Shown: positions 33,310 through 42,676, counted from the first letter of the stretch. The stretch: DNA of 64,000 bases from Shewanella amazonensis SB2B (GCF_000015245.1 NC_008700.1:502001-566000), one strand, 5' to 3'. The notes: generated by a model from the letters alone, not told the origin. Numbers and translations are program-made.

Positions 33310-33879
33310 ATGAAAATTGGATACTTAGGCATTCCCCTCATCTTAGTGCTTGGCGGCTGCGCTACAGGCTCGACTCCCGAGGCCAAGAAGGCCAATGCCA
33401 GCAAAGAAACCGCCGCTGCGCTGCAGGATATCTATAAAGATCATCCCACAGCAAAGTCTGCGGTATCTTCCAGTTTGGGCTACCTGGTATGCACCGGCAG
33501 CGACAGTTACCTGTTTGCGGCCTCTACCGGAGGGGGTATCTGCACCTTCACTAGTGGTGGCCAGAGTGAATACTACCGTTTCGCGTCCCTCGGTGCCGGG
33601 TTGGGGATAGGGTTTAAAAAGGTGGCCTTCCTCTATACTTTCCACGATGCAGCGGCCATGGAGCGTTTTCGTACTGAGGGCTGGGATGCGGGTGCCCGTG
33701 CCGAAGCCACGGCCCGGCACGAGGAAGAGGGGGGCCAGGTGGCGGCGAATACTTCCTACGATGTGGGCGGTGTGAAGGTGTTCCAGTCGGCCATCTGGGG
33801 CGCTGCCGCCCAGGCCACGGTGCAGGGGTATAAATTCTGGCCCACTGACTTTACCCAGGATGTGACTGAATACAATTAG
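33310..33879 (+). CDS. YSC84/SYLF-like lipoprotein
   Basis: A 189-residue lipoprotein: MKIGYLGIPLILVLGGC with Cys17 as the lipidated residue, +2 Ala predicting outer membrane sorting. The mature part fits the SYLF (YSC84) lipid-binding domain: Gly-rich GGQSEYYRFASLGAGLGIGFKKV, FHDAAAMERFRTEGWDAGARAEA, and FQSAIWGAAAQATVQGYKFWP. SYLF domains bind phosphoinositides in eukaryotes; bacterial roles are unknown. Start ATG 33310 is selected because it begins the signal peptide. An 11-bp hairpin follows. Confidence 0.78.
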   Translation: MKIGYLGIPLILVLGGCATGSTPEAKKANASKETAAALQDIYKDHPTAKSAVSSSLGYLVCTGSDSYLFAASTGGGICTFTSGGQSEYYRFASLGAGLGIGFKKVAFLYTFHDAAAMERFRTEGWDAGARAEATARHEEEGGQVAANTSYDVGGVKVFQSAIWGAAAQATVQGYKFWPTDFTQDVTEYN

Positions 33880-33890
33880 GCCAGTGATGT

Positions 33891-33922
33891 TTCCGGTAGT
33901 GTCTGCTTGGTCACTACCGGAA
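33891..33922. terminator. Hairpin after the YSC84-like gene
   Basis: TTCCGGTAGTG and CACTACCGGAA form an 11-bp perfect stem with a ten-base loop. There is no immediate T run, so termination is likely but unproven. Confidence 0.55.
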
Positions 33923-33937
33923 TACAGAGTTTGAATT

Positions 33938-33957
33938 TTGTACGTAATTACATACAA
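33938..33957. promoter_or_regulatory. Inverted-repeat operator before the response regulator gene
   Basis: TTGTACGTAATTACATACAA, a near-perfect 20-bp palindrome of the form TGTACG-N6-CATACA, ends 31 bases before the response regulator start. Matching repeats occur before the subtilase gene at 37006-37023 and 37140-37157. Confidence 0.6.
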
Positions 33958-33988
33958 TCAAGTCCATAGCTTCAGGGAACAGGCAATC

Positions 33989-34702
33989 ATGGACTTAAAC
34001 GAATTTATCCTGCTGGTGGATGACGATCAGGAACTGACCGAGCTGCTCAGTGACTTTCTGACCAAGAACGGCTTTGAGGTCAGAACCGAATCCAATGGTC
34101 TCAATGCGGCCAGACGCATCGTAGAAGAGCGCCCGCGACTGGTGGTGCTTGACGTGATGCTGCCAGACATGGATGGGCTGTCCATTTGTCGCAAGGTGCG
34201 TTCTCAATACGCCGGGCCCATTTTGATGCTGACCGGCCTTGGGGACGATATCGATGAGGTGGCGGGGCTTGAAACCGGTGCCGATGACTATATCGCCAAA
34301 CCCGTCCGTTCCCGGGTTCTGCTCGCCCGCATTCGCAGCTTGCTGCGCCGCTCAGAATTGCAGGAGACCCAACTTCAGGACGCACCGGCTTCCAGTGAAT
34401 CGCGACTCGTGGTCAATGGGCTTATTCTCGATAAGCTTGAGCGCACGGCGGCTCTGCACGGTGATAATCTGGAATTGACCCTGGCTGAATTTGAGCTGCT
34501 GTGGCTCTTAACCAAGCACGCTGGCCGCATCTTGGATCGTGACGCAATTTGCGACCACTTCAAAGACATTGGCTACGACAGTACCCCCCGTACTATCGAT
34601 CTCAGGGTGTCGCACCTGCGCCGCAAAATGGGCGACGATCCCCGTGAGCCAGCACTCATCAAAACCATGCGTGGCCAGGGCTACGTACTGACCTTGAATT
34701 GA
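33989..34702 (+). CDS. OmpR-family response regulator
   Basis: A 237-residue response regulator. Receiver (about 5-120): ILLVDDDQEL (acidic pair), LVVLDVMLPDMDGL (phospho-acceptor Asp), MLTG (Thr), DDYIAKPV (Lys). C-terminal winged helix (about 140-236): LTLAEFELLWLLTKHAGRIL, SHLRRKMGDD and TMRGQGYVL. The partner sensor gene starts one base after this stop, so translation is coupled. The ATG at 33989 begins MDLNEFILLVDDD; the earlier in-frame ATG at 33938 would lie inside the palindrome. An inverted repeat just upstream suggests autoregulation. Confidence 0.93.
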   Translation: MDLNEFILLVDDDQELTELLSDFLTKNGFEVRTESNGLNAARRIVEERPRLVVLDVMLPDMDGLSICRKVRSQYAGPILMLTGLGDDIDEVAGLETGADDYIAKPVRSRVLLARIRSLLRRSELQETQLQDAPASSESRLVVNGLILDKLERTAALHGDNLELTLAEFELLWLLTKHAGRILDRDAICDHFKDIGYDSTPRTIDLRVSHLRRKMGDDPREPALIKTMRGQGYVLTLN

Positions 34703-34703
34703 A

Positions 34704-36971
34704 ATGACGCAGTCATCGGCAGTACCCCACCCTGAAGGACGCCGCTCGCGGTTGGGTGGGATGCCATGGCTGTCGGCGCTCTCGTCCTGCGTGCCGGCAA
34801 TGATGCTGGCAATGATGATGGCCTTGTTCCTGTCTGGCTGTGGCGAAAATCAGGCCGGGGCAGCTGCCAGCACTGAGATAAGCGGTGATGCGAGAGTGCA
34901 GGAGCTACTCACGCTCGCTGCCGCTTCCCGCAATGACGATCCCCACAAAACCATCGACTACAGCAGCCAGGCATTAACGCTGCTGAAAGAAATACCCGAA
35001 CCCGCCTCGGAAGTGATGGCGCTCAGCAACCTCGCCTGGGCCAAGATGTTATTGGGAGACTTTACCGAAGCCGCGCAATACGGCGAGGCCGCATTAACGC
35101 TGGCGGAGAATCAACACCAGCCCGAGATGCTGGTGGTGCCCCTCAATGTGACAGGCCTTATTTACTGGCGTCAGAGTCAGCTGGACAAGGCGCTGACCTA
35201 TTATCAGCGGGCACTGGAGGTGGCCAAAGGACTCAATAAGCGCTCGTTTGAGGCGACCACCTATAACAATATGGGGCTTATCCACAGCGATAAGGCGGAG
35301 TATCAACTGGCGCTGGAATGTTTTACCCGGGCGCGGGACATACACCAGGGGCTGGGGGACGAGCGGCCTTTGGCAACGGCGCTGAACAATATTGCCGGTA
35401 TTCATGCCACCCTCGGAGATTATGGTGAGGCGCTGGCCAATCAACAGGCATCGCTGCGGATCCGCGAAAAGTTGGATGATAAGCCCGGCGTTGCCGAGTT
35501 GCATCACAATATGGGCATTACCTATGAGCAGATAGGGGATTTGAAGGAGTCCATGCTTCAGCTGCAACAGGGGCTGAGAGGATTTGAGGCGCTGGGGGAT
35601 AAAACCGGCATGGCGCAGGCCCTGACAGCCTTGGGTATGGTCAATCAGAAACTGAAAAATGACGTCGATGCCAGGATCTCCATGGAGCAGGCACTTGCCT
35701 ACGGAGAAGAGCTTAATGATGGCAATATCACGGCCACAGCCCTGATGAGCCTGGGTAAGCTGGCGTTGGCCATGGGGGATGCTCAGGGAGCAAGGCGCTA
35801 TCTGGAGCGCGGGCTGGCCATTGCCGATCGCCTGGGACTGGTCGCCTTGCAGGCTCAGGGGCGACTGCGACTTGCGGATTATTTTCTGGTCACCAGCGAG
35901 GTGGATGTGGCGCGGGAGAGGGCGCTGCAGGCACAGCAATTGGCTCTGACCAGCGGCGATCGCAGTCTGCTGAGGGATACCTATGAGATCCTTTCTCAAA
36001 TCTATGAGAGAAAAGGGGATTATCAACAGGCACTTGCCAGCCACAAAGAATTCAAAAGCATTAATGATGCCCTTTTCAATGCCAGTTCACAGGATCGCCT
36101 TGCCTGGCTTCGCAGCTCCTTTGAGGCAGAAAAACGCCAGCGTCAGATAACCGAGCTCGAGAGCGAAAAAGCGTTGCAGGCGGAGGTGATAAAACAGCAG
36201 CGGGTGGCCCGTAACCTCTGGATTTTGGCGTTGATTGCGGTTGCAGCCATCATGCTGCTGCTCTACGGTCGGCACAGTCAGGCCCGGGTTAATCAGGCAC
36301 TGCAGCGCTCTATTCAGATGCAGCGGGACTTGATGCAGGCGGTGGCCCATGAATTCAGGGCACCGTTGGCGAGGGTACAACTGGCTTTCGATATGCTGAT
36401 GGAAGCCGATGCCAAAGAGCAGCCTCAGTTGGAAGACAGGGTGCTGCGTGGGCTCGAAGAGCTGGACGAACTTATCCGCGAAATCGTCAAACTTATCAAA
36501 GCAGAAGGCAGCCCGCGCCGCGCGCCGAGTGAATCTCTGTCGTTGGCGCCCCTGCTGCAAACCCTGGTAGCACGCCAGCATCAGCTGTTCCCCGAAAAGC
36601 ATCTTGAATTGGCGGCAATCGATGAGGACTTACGGCTCACCGCCAGTAAGAAACATCTGGAGTGGGCCATCAATAATTTACTCTCCAACGCCCTGCGCTA
36701 CAGTCGGGAGCAGGTCCGGGTCAGCTGCCAGCGAGAATCGGAACACCTCTGCATCATTGTGGATGATGACGGGCCGGGTGTACCGGCATCTGAGCGGGAG
36801 CGTATTTTCGAGCCTTTTGTGCGCCTTGATCCCAGTCGTACCCGGGCCACCGGTGGTATTGGCCTTGGGCTGGCGATTGCCCGCCGGTTGGCGGAAAACG
36901 CCCATGGCCATATCCGGGTTGGCGACAGCCCCCTGGGCGGCGCCCGTTTCGAGCTTATCTGGCCCTACTGA
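34704..36971 (+). CDS. TPR-containing sensor histidine kinase with N-terminal lipobox
   Basis: A 755-residue kinase. Residues 24-46 form a hydrophobic segment ending in a lipobox (LFLSGC, Cys46), followed by about 400 residues of TPR repeats (about 60-470: ALSNLAWAKMLLGDFTEAAQYGEAAL, TYNNMGLIHSDKAEYQLALECF), a coiled coil, a membrane helix (about 502-522: LWILALIAVAAIMLLLYG) and a HisKA-HATPase core: His549 in AVAHEFRAPLA, NNLLSNALRYS (N box), DDDGPGVP (G1) and GGIGLGLAIARRLAE (G2). The TPR domain should be periplasmic and bind a peptide or protein. It signals to the response regulator before it. The subtilase gene lies downstream. Confidence 0.9.
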   Translation: MTQSSAVPHPEGRRSRLGGMPWLSALSSCVPAMMLAMMMALFLSGCGENQAGAAASTEISGDARVQELLTLAAASRNDDPHKTIDYSSQALTLLKEIPEPASEVMALSNLAWAKMLLGDFTEAAQYGEAALTLAENQHQPEMLVVPLNVTGLIYWRQSQLDKALTYYQRALEVAKGLNKRSFEATTYNNMGLIHSDKAEYQLALECFTRARDIHQGLGDERPLATALNNIAGIHATLGDYGEALANQQASLRIREKLDDKPGVAELHHNMGITYEQIGDLKESMLQLQQGLRGFEALGDKTGMAQALTALGMVNQKLKNDVDARISMEQALAYGEELNDGNITATALMSLGKLALAMGDAQGARRYLERGLAIADRLGLVALQAQGRLRLADYFLVTSEVDVARERALQAQQLALTSGDRSLLRDTYEILSQIYERKGDYQQALASHKEFKSINDALFNASSQDRLAWLRSSFEAEKRQRQITELESEKALQAEVIKQQRVARNLWILALIAVAAIMLLLYGRHSQARVNQALQRSIQMQRDLMQAVAHEFRAPLARVQLAFDMLMEADAKEQPQLEDRVLRGLEELDELIREIVKLIKAEGSPRRAPSESLSLAPLLQTLVARQHQLFPEKHLELAAIDEDLRLTASKKHLEWAINNLLSNALRYSREQVRVSCQRESEHLCIIVDDDGPGVPASERERIFEPFVRLDPSRTRATGGIGLGLAIARRLAENAHGHIRVGDSPLGGARFELIWPY

Positions 36972-37005
36972 CGCTTTTGCGCGTTAACCTGCCTGTAATC
37001 TTCTT

Positions 37006-37023
37006 TGTATTCGAAAAAATACA
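37006..37023. promoter_or_regulatory. Operator-like inverted repeat, subtilase upstream copy 1
   Basis: TGTATT-CGAAAA-AATACA, an exact inverted repeat of the same design as the one before the response regulator; about 175 bases before the subtilase start. Confidence 0.5.
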
Positions 37024-37139
37024 CTTATCCCGAACCCCTTATATTTGCTGATAAAAAGCGCACTCCGACAGGCTGTAGCGATCTTTTTTGTCTAAAAAGT
37101 GTCATTTTTGTTTGAGTTTTGTTTCTTGTGTGTCTAAAT

Positions 37140-37157
37140 TGTATGTGTTCGCATACA
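37140..37157. promoter_or_regulatory. Operator-like inverted repeat, subtilase upstream copy 2
   Basis: TGTATG-TGTTCG-CATACA, an exact inverted repeat of the same design, 42 bases before the subtilase start codon. Confidence 0.6.
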
Positions 37158-37198
37158 TAATCATTATAGCGAACACTCTTAATCACAGGAGACCACAC

Positions 37199-40100
37199 AT
37201 GAGAAAGCTGCACCCACGCCTGAGCCGATTGACTTTGGCCATGCTCTCAACTTCCCTGATGGCTGTTACCGCTCCGGCGCTGGCCGCCAAGAAGGTTGAA
37301 CCCAAACAAGACTTCGACAATTCCTCTGTTATCGTTAAATTCAAAGAAACCGCAAAGAAAGCGGACCGCAAGCAGTTGCTTGCTCAGTACGGTGTGTCAT
37401 TTAAAGACAAAAATGACGACGGTGTGGATGACCGTTTCCGCAATATCGCCAAGGGACGTCTGGCTGAACTCACGGTGCCCCGGGGGCTGGATGCCCGTCT
37501 TATGGTGGAGCGTCTCAAGCACAATCCCCACATTGAATACGCCGAACTCAACCACAGATTCTATCCCTCAGTGGTGCCAAACGACCCAAGCTACAGCCAG
37601 CTCTGGGGCATGCCAAAAATCCATGCCGAGCAGGCGTGGGAAATGGAAATGGGCTCACGAGAGATAGTGGTTGGTGTGATTGACACTGGTTTTGACTACA
37701 ACCATCCGGATCTGCGCGACAACATTTGGGTTAACCCCAACGAAGTGCCCAACAACGGGATCGACGATGATGGCAACGGCTATATCGACGATATGCACGG
37801 TATTTCGGCTATCAATGACAACGGTAATCCTCAGGACACTCACTATCATGGTACTCACGTTGCAGGCACCATAGGCGCCACCGGTAACAATGGCACCGGT
37901 GTGGTTGGTGTTAACTGGAACACCGCCATGGTGGGCTGTTCCTTCCTTGGCAGTCAGGGTGGCACCACCGCCGATGGTATCCAGTGTATTGATTACATGG
38001 TTGATTTGAAAAACCGTGGCGTGAACATCCGCGTACTGAACAACTCATGGGGCGGTGGCTCCTTCAGTCAGGCGCTGGAAGATGCCATCACGGCGGCCAA
38101 CAATGCCGATATCCTGTTTGTGGCCGCAGCCGGTAACGATGCCGTGGACAACGATGTCAACGACAGCTGGCCTGCCAACCATGATGTGCCCAACGTGATG
38201 TCGATTGCCTCCACCACCCGTGATGACCAGATGTCCTACTTCTCCCAGTGGGGCTTGAACACTGTGGATATGGGCGCGCCTGGTTCTGATGTGTACTCCA
38301 CCATTCCCGGTAGCGATTACAACACTCTGAGTGGTACTTCCATGGCAACGCCCCACGTGGCCGGTGCCGCGGCGCTGATTTTGGCAGCCGATCCCTCGCT
38401 GACCACGGCTGATGTGAAAAACATCCTGATGGCCTCCGGTGACCCCATTGCCGCGCTGGAAGGCAAGACAGTGACAGGTAAGCGCCTGAATCTGGAAGGT
38501 GCGCTGAACATGGCTGGTGCAGGTGGCCCAGGCTACTACCTGCTGGTGAGCCCTGCCAGCCGCACTGTGAATCAGGACTCTTCAGTTACCTTTGATATCG
38601 ATATGAACGCCGTGGGTGGTTACAACGGCAATGCCAGCTTCAGCGCCGATGTGCCTGCTGGGCTGAATGCGGCCGTGACCTTCTCCAGCAGCACTGTGCC
38701 TGCCGATGGTCGCACTACCATGACAGTGTCCACCGATGCCAACACGAGTTTGGGTAACCACGTTATCACCATCAATGCGGTGGACGGTGATATCCACAAG
38801 AGCATAGATGTGAGCCTCTTGGTGTATCCTGCCGGTACCTTCAGCACTACTTACAGCAACGATAATCCCGTGGCCATTCCCGATGACAATGCCGATGGTG
38901 TGAGCAGTGTTATCAATGTACCCCTGAACCTGACTCTGACGGATCTGGTGGTGAATGTGGATATCGCCCACACCTACATTGGCGATTTGACCGTTACCCT
39001 CACATCGCCAAGTGGCCGTGCCGTCACCCTGCATAACCGCACCGGTGGCAGCGCCGATAATCTGGTGGCCAGCTACTCAGTGGAAGACTTTGATCTGGAA
39101 GATGCATCAGGTGATTGGACCTTGCATGTTGTCGACTCAGGTTTCCGTGACGTGGGTACCCTCAACAGCTGGAGCATGGATGTCACCGGTGGTTCTCAGC
39201 CCGGTACCAACCTGCCACCGACCGTGACCATCGGCGCCAACCTGCAAAATGCCCTGTATCTGCCGGGCGATGTTATCAACTTCGTGGCCGATGCGACCGA
39301 CTCTGAAGACGGTGACGTTCGCGCCTCGCTGGTGTGGACCTCCAGCCTGGATGGCCAGATTGGCACGGGTGGCAGCTTCTCCCGCTCGGATTTGAGCCAG
39401 GGTACACACCTGATCACTGTGGCCGCGTCTGACAGCCAGGGTGTGGTGAGCAGCCGCGAGTTCTTTCTGTACGTTGTTAGTGACGGTACCGTTGTTTCCT
39501 ACGAGGACACGAACCGTCAATCTATTGTGGACCTGGGAACTGTAGTGGCCGAGATTGAAGTGCCCCTCGGACTGAAGATCAAGGACATGAGCCTGTTCGT
39601 GGATATTCAGCACAGCTTTGCCAACGATATGCTCATTCATCTGGTATCGCCCAACGGTACCCGCGTGGAGATTTTCGATCGCAAAGAGTCAGGCGAATAC
39701 TATCGTGACTTGGTGAAAACCTTCTACCCAGTTGAATTTAATGGCGAAATGGCCGCGGGCACTTGGCAGCTCGTCATCAAGGATGAGTGGAGCAATAACT
39801 CCGGCTGGCTGAACCGTTGGGTTTTGGGCTTTACCCATGATGGTGGCACTACTACCCCAGACAACCAGGCACCAGTGGTGAGCATCAATGCTCCCGTGGG
39901 TGGCAGCAGTGTTATCGAAGGTGACACAGTAACCTTTGTTGGCTCTGCGATGGATGCCGAAGACGGTGATGTGACCAACACTCTGGTATGGAGTTCCGAT
40001 CTGGACGGTGTGATTGGTAATGGTGCCTACTTCAGCACCAACAACCTGAGCGTGGGCCAGCACACAGTGACCGCCAGCGCTGCCGACAGTGAGGCAGCCA

Positions 40101-40654
40101 GTGGTAACGCCATGGTTACCCTGACGGTAGAAGCCGCCCCGGTGAATGAGTTGCCTGTGGCTGAGTTCAGCTTCCAAGTGAATCATCTGGATGTGACCTT
40201 TACCGATGGCTCTGGTGATGCTGATGGTTCCGTGGTTGCCTGGGCATGGGACTTGGGTGATGGCAACACATCATCACTGGCGAATCCAAGCCACAGCTAT
40301 GCCACCGGTGGCAGCTATCAGGTGACGCTGACAGTGACCGACAACAATGGCGCCAGTCACAGCATCAGCAAGCAGGTCTCTGTGAAAGCCTCCATCAGTC
40401 TTGATGCCGCTGGCAGCACCGACGGTAACAAGGTAAACATCAGCCTGAGCTGGAGTGGTTCTACCGCCCGCAACGTTGATGTGTATCGCGATGGCCAGCT
40501 GATCAACAGTGTCCGTGACCGTGGCAGCTTCAGCGACCGCTTCAACAGCAGTGAAGGCAGCTTTGCCTATCAGGTCTGTGAAGCTGGCAGCGATATTTGC
40601 TCCGAAGTCATCACAGTGACCCCTGTGTTAAACACCCGCGGTAAGGGTAAGTAA
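37199..40654 (+). CDS. Large secreted subtilisin-like protease with P, Ig-like, PKD and C-terminal modules
   Basis: A 1151-residue exported serine protease. Signal peptide about 1-30 (LTLAMLSTSLMAVTAPALAA); I9-type propeptide about 40-120; S8 catalytic domain about 135-440 with Asp162 (VGVIDTGFDY), His217 (HYHGTHVAG), oxyanion Asn313 (AAGND) and Ser381 (GTSMATPHVAG), plus a calcium-like loop GIDDDGNGYIDD. Then an Ig-like region (about 445-542), a P/proprotein-convertase domain (about 544-665), an Ig-like (670-755), a second P domain (760-882), a second Ig-like (890-980), PKD (983-1060) and a terminal module (1063-1151). The P and Ig pair appears duplicated. ATG 37199 has AGGAG 7 bases upstream. 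Probably controlled by the adjacent two-component system. Confidence 0.94.
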   Translation: MRKLHPRLSRLTLAMLSTSLMAVTAPALAAKKVEPKQDFDNSSVIVKFKETAKKADRKQLLAQYGVSFKDKNDDGVDDRFRNIAKGRLAELTVPRGLDARLMVERLKHNPHIEYAELNHRFYPSVVPNDPSYSQLWGMPKIHAEQAWEMEMGSREIVVGVIDTGFDYNHPDLRDNIWVNPNEVPNNGIDDDGNGYIDDMHGISAINDNGNPQDTHYHGTHVAGTIGATGNNGTGVVGVNWNTAMVGCSFLGSQGGTTADGIQCIDYMVDLKNRGVNIRVLNNSWGGGSFSQALEDAITAANNADILFVAAAGNDAVDNDVNDSWPANHDVPNVMSIASTTRDDQMSYFSQWGLNTVDMGAPGSDVYSTIPGSDYNTLSGTSMATPHVAGAAALILAADPSLTTADVKNILMASGDPIAALEGKTVTGKRLNLEGALNMAGAGGPGYYLLVSPASRTVNQDSSVTFDIDMNAVGGYNGNASFSADVPAGLNAAVTFSSSTVPADGRTTMTVSTDANTSLGNHVITINAVDGDIHKSIDVSLLVYPAGTFSTTYSNDNPVAIPDDNADGVSSVINVPLNLTLTDLVVNVDIAHTYIGDLTVTLTSPSGRAVTLHNRTGGSADNLVASYSVEDFDLEDASGDWTLHVVDSGFRDVGTLNSWSMDVTGGSQPGTNLPPTVTIGANLQNALYLPGDVINFVADATDSEDGDVRASLVWTSSLDGQIGTGGSFSRSDLSQGTHLITVAASDSQGVVSSREFFLYVVSDGTVVSYEDTNRQSIVDLGTVVAEIEVPLGLKIKDMSLFVDIQHSFANDMLIHLVSPNGTRVEIFDRKESGEYYRDLVKTFYPVEFNGEMAAGTWQLVIKDEWSNNSGWLNRWVLGFTHDGGTTTPDNQAPVVSINAPVGGSSVIEGDTVTFVGSAMDAEDGDVTNTLVWSSDLDGVIGNGAYFSTNNLSVGQHTVTASAADSEAASGNAMVTLTVEAAPVNELPVAEFSFQVNHLDVTFTDGSGDADGSVVAWAWDLGDGNTSSLANPSHSYATGGSYQVTLTVTDNNGASHSISKQVSVKASISLDAAGSTDGNKVNISLSWSGSTARNVDVYRDGQLINSVRDRGSFSDRFNSSEGSFAYQVCEAGSDICSEVITVTPVLNTRGKGK

Positions 40655-40740
40655 CACTGAGTTCCTTCGCTGTCAGGCTGCTCGCCAGTCAAGTGACTTG
40701 GTCAGGGAGGACAATCCGATAGTGTATCGGACGTAACGAA

Positions 40741-40767
40741 AAAGGCCGGGAATCATCCCGGCCTTTT
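40741..40767. terminator. Bidirectional terminator between subtilase and hslU
   Basis: AAAGGCCGGGA-ATCA-TCCCGGCCTTT, an 11-bp perfect stem with T/A runs on both sides, placed between convergent genes. Confidence 0.9.
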
Positions 40768-40816
40768 TATGCTTAAGCGCTTTGTATTATCAAATAAAAC
40801 ATCCCAAGCAGATGGC

Positions 40817-42142
40817 TTACAGAATAAAGCGGCTCAAGTCTTCGTCCTGCACCAGGTTATCCAGATGCGCATTCACGTAATCGGCATCTATAGTGAATTT
40901 GCTGCCTGACTTGTCGCTGGCTTCGAAGGAAATGTCTTCCATTAGCCGCTCCATGACCGTGTGCAGACGGCGGGCACCGATGTTTTCGGTGCGCTCGTTC
41001 ACCTGCCAGGCGGCCTGGGCGATGCGGTCGATGCCGGTCTCGGTAAACTCGATGGTCACGCCTTCGGTGGCCATCAGCGCCACGTATTGCTCGGTGAGCG
41101 AGGCGTGTGGCTCGGTGAGAATACGCTTGAAGTCGGAAGCGGTGAGGGCATCCAGCTCAACCCGGATGGGCAGGCGGCCCTGCAGCTCGGGAATAAGATC
41201 CGATGGTTTGGACATCTGGAATGCGCCCGACGCGATAAACAGGATATGGTCGGTTTTCACCATGCCGTGCTTGGTGTTAACTGTGCAACCTTCCACCAGG
41301 GGCAGCAGGTCGCGCTGTACCCCTTCGCGGGATACATCTGGGCCTGAGGTTTCGCCGCGCTTACAGATTTTGTCGATTTCATCGATAAAGACGATACCGT
41401 GCTGCTCCACCAGTTCGATGGCCTTTTCTTTCAGATCTTCCTGATTCACAAGCTTGGCGGCTTCTTCATCCACCAGTTGCTTGAGGGCCTCTTTGATCTT
41501 CATCTTCTTGCGCTTGGCAGGCGCCTGACCCATGTTCTGGAACAGGCTCTGCAGCTGATTGGTCATTTCTTCCATGCCGGGTGGTGACATGATTTCCACA
41601 CCAATTTGCGGGCCAGCAATATCGATTTCGATTTCTTTATCGTCCAGCTGACCTTCACGCAGCTTTTTGCGGAAGATTTGACGGCTGGAAGAATTGTCAT
41701 CGCTGTTGTTGTCCCAATCGTTTTTCGGGCGGGGCAACAGGGCATCCAGTACCCGCTCCTCGGCGGCCTCTTCGGCGCGGGTGCGGCACTTTTTCATTTC
41801 TACTTCGCGGGTAAGCTTAATGGCGGTGTCGGTCAGATCGCGAATGATCTGCTCCACTTCCTTACCCACATAGCCCACCTCGGTGAACTTGGTGGCTTCC
41901 ACCTTGATAAAGGGCGCGTTGGCGAGCTTTGCCAGGCGGCGGGCAATTTCGGTTTTACCCACGCCGGTAGGGCCAATCATCAGGATATTCTTGGGGGTCA
42001 CTTCGTGACGCAGGGCGGCGTCCAGTTGCATGCGGCGCCAGCGGTTACGCAGGGCCACGGCCACGCTGCGTTTGGCTTTTTGCTGACCAATGATATGGGC
42101 GTCCAGCTCGTGAACAATCTCGCGGGGAGTCATTTCAGACAT
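40817..42142 (-). CDS. hslU: ATP-dependent protease ATPase subunit HslU
   Basis: A 441-residue AAA+ unfoldase (E. coli 443). Features: MTPREIVHELDAHIIGQQKAKR, Walker A MIGPTGVGKTEIARRLA (about 57-73), pore loop GYVG, Walker B GIVFIDEID, sensor-like GRLPIRVELDALT, and the C-terminal LDNLVQDEDLSRFIL that docks in HslV. It unfolds proteins and feeds them to the HslV peptidase. It is expressed with hslV from a heat-shock promoter; the gap between the genes is 9 bases. Confidence 0.97.
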   Translation of the reverse strand: MSEMTPREIVHELDAHIIGQQKAKRSVAVALRNRWRRMQLDAALRHEVTPKNILMIGPTGVGKTEIARRLAKLANAPFIKVEATKFTEVGYVGKEVEQIIRDLTDTAIKLTREVEMKKCRTRAEEAAEERVLDALLPRPKNDWDNNSDDNSSSRQIFRKKLREGQLDDKEIEIDIAGPQIGVEIMSPPGMEEMTNQLQSLFQNMGQAPAKRKKMKIKEALKQLVDEEAAKLVNQEDLKEKAIELVEQHGIVFIDEIDKICKRGETSGPDVSREGVQRDLLPLVEGCTVNTKHGMVKTDHILFIASGAFQMSKPSDLIPELQGRLPIRVELDALTASDFKRILTEPHASLTEQYVALMATEGVTIEFTETGIDRIAQAAWQVNERTENIGARRLHTVMERLMEDISFEASDKSGSKFTIDADYVNAHLDNLVQDEDLSRFIL

Positions 42143-42151
42143 GATGATTCC

Positions 42152-42676
42152 TCAGTAACTCAGTTCTTCGATGGTCTTGAACTGGTTGGTGAATACGCAA
42201 ATATCGCCGGCGATGGTCAGTGACTTTTCGGCAATCTCGAGGGCGCCAAGGTCGGTGTTTTCCAAGAGCGCAGTGGCGGCGGCCTGGGCGAAGTTACCGC
42301 CGGAGCCGATGGCAATCAGGTCGTTTTCGGGCTGCACTACGTCGCCGTTACCGGTAATGATGAGTGAGCTTTCGGCATCGGCCACGGCCAGCAGGGCCTC
42401 GAGTTTTCTCAGCATGCGGTCGGTGCGCCAGTCTTTGGCGAGCTCCACCGCTGCGCGCATTAAATGGCCCTGGTGCATTTCCAGCTTGGCCTCAAAGCGC
42501 TCGAACAGGGTGAAAGCATCAGCGGTGCCACCGGCAAATCCGGCCAATACCTTGCCGTGGTACAGGCGGCGTACCTTGCGGGCATTGCCCTTCATCACGG
42601 TATTGCCGAGGGAGACCTGGCCATCACCTGCGATGACCACCTGATTGTTACGGCGGACGGATACGATAGTAGTCAC
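42152..42676 (-). CDS. hslV: ATP-dependent protease peptidase subunit HslV
   Basis: A 174-residue proteasome-beta-like peptidase. The start is the GTG at 42676, preceded by AGAGGATCC, giving (M)TTIVSVRR so that the catalytic Thr becomes the N-terminus after Met removal; the longer open frame upstream is not used. Further marks: [64 protein letters not shown]. It forms the double hexameric core of HslVU. The only gene in the window preceded by a textbook sigma-32 promoter. Confidence 0.97.
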
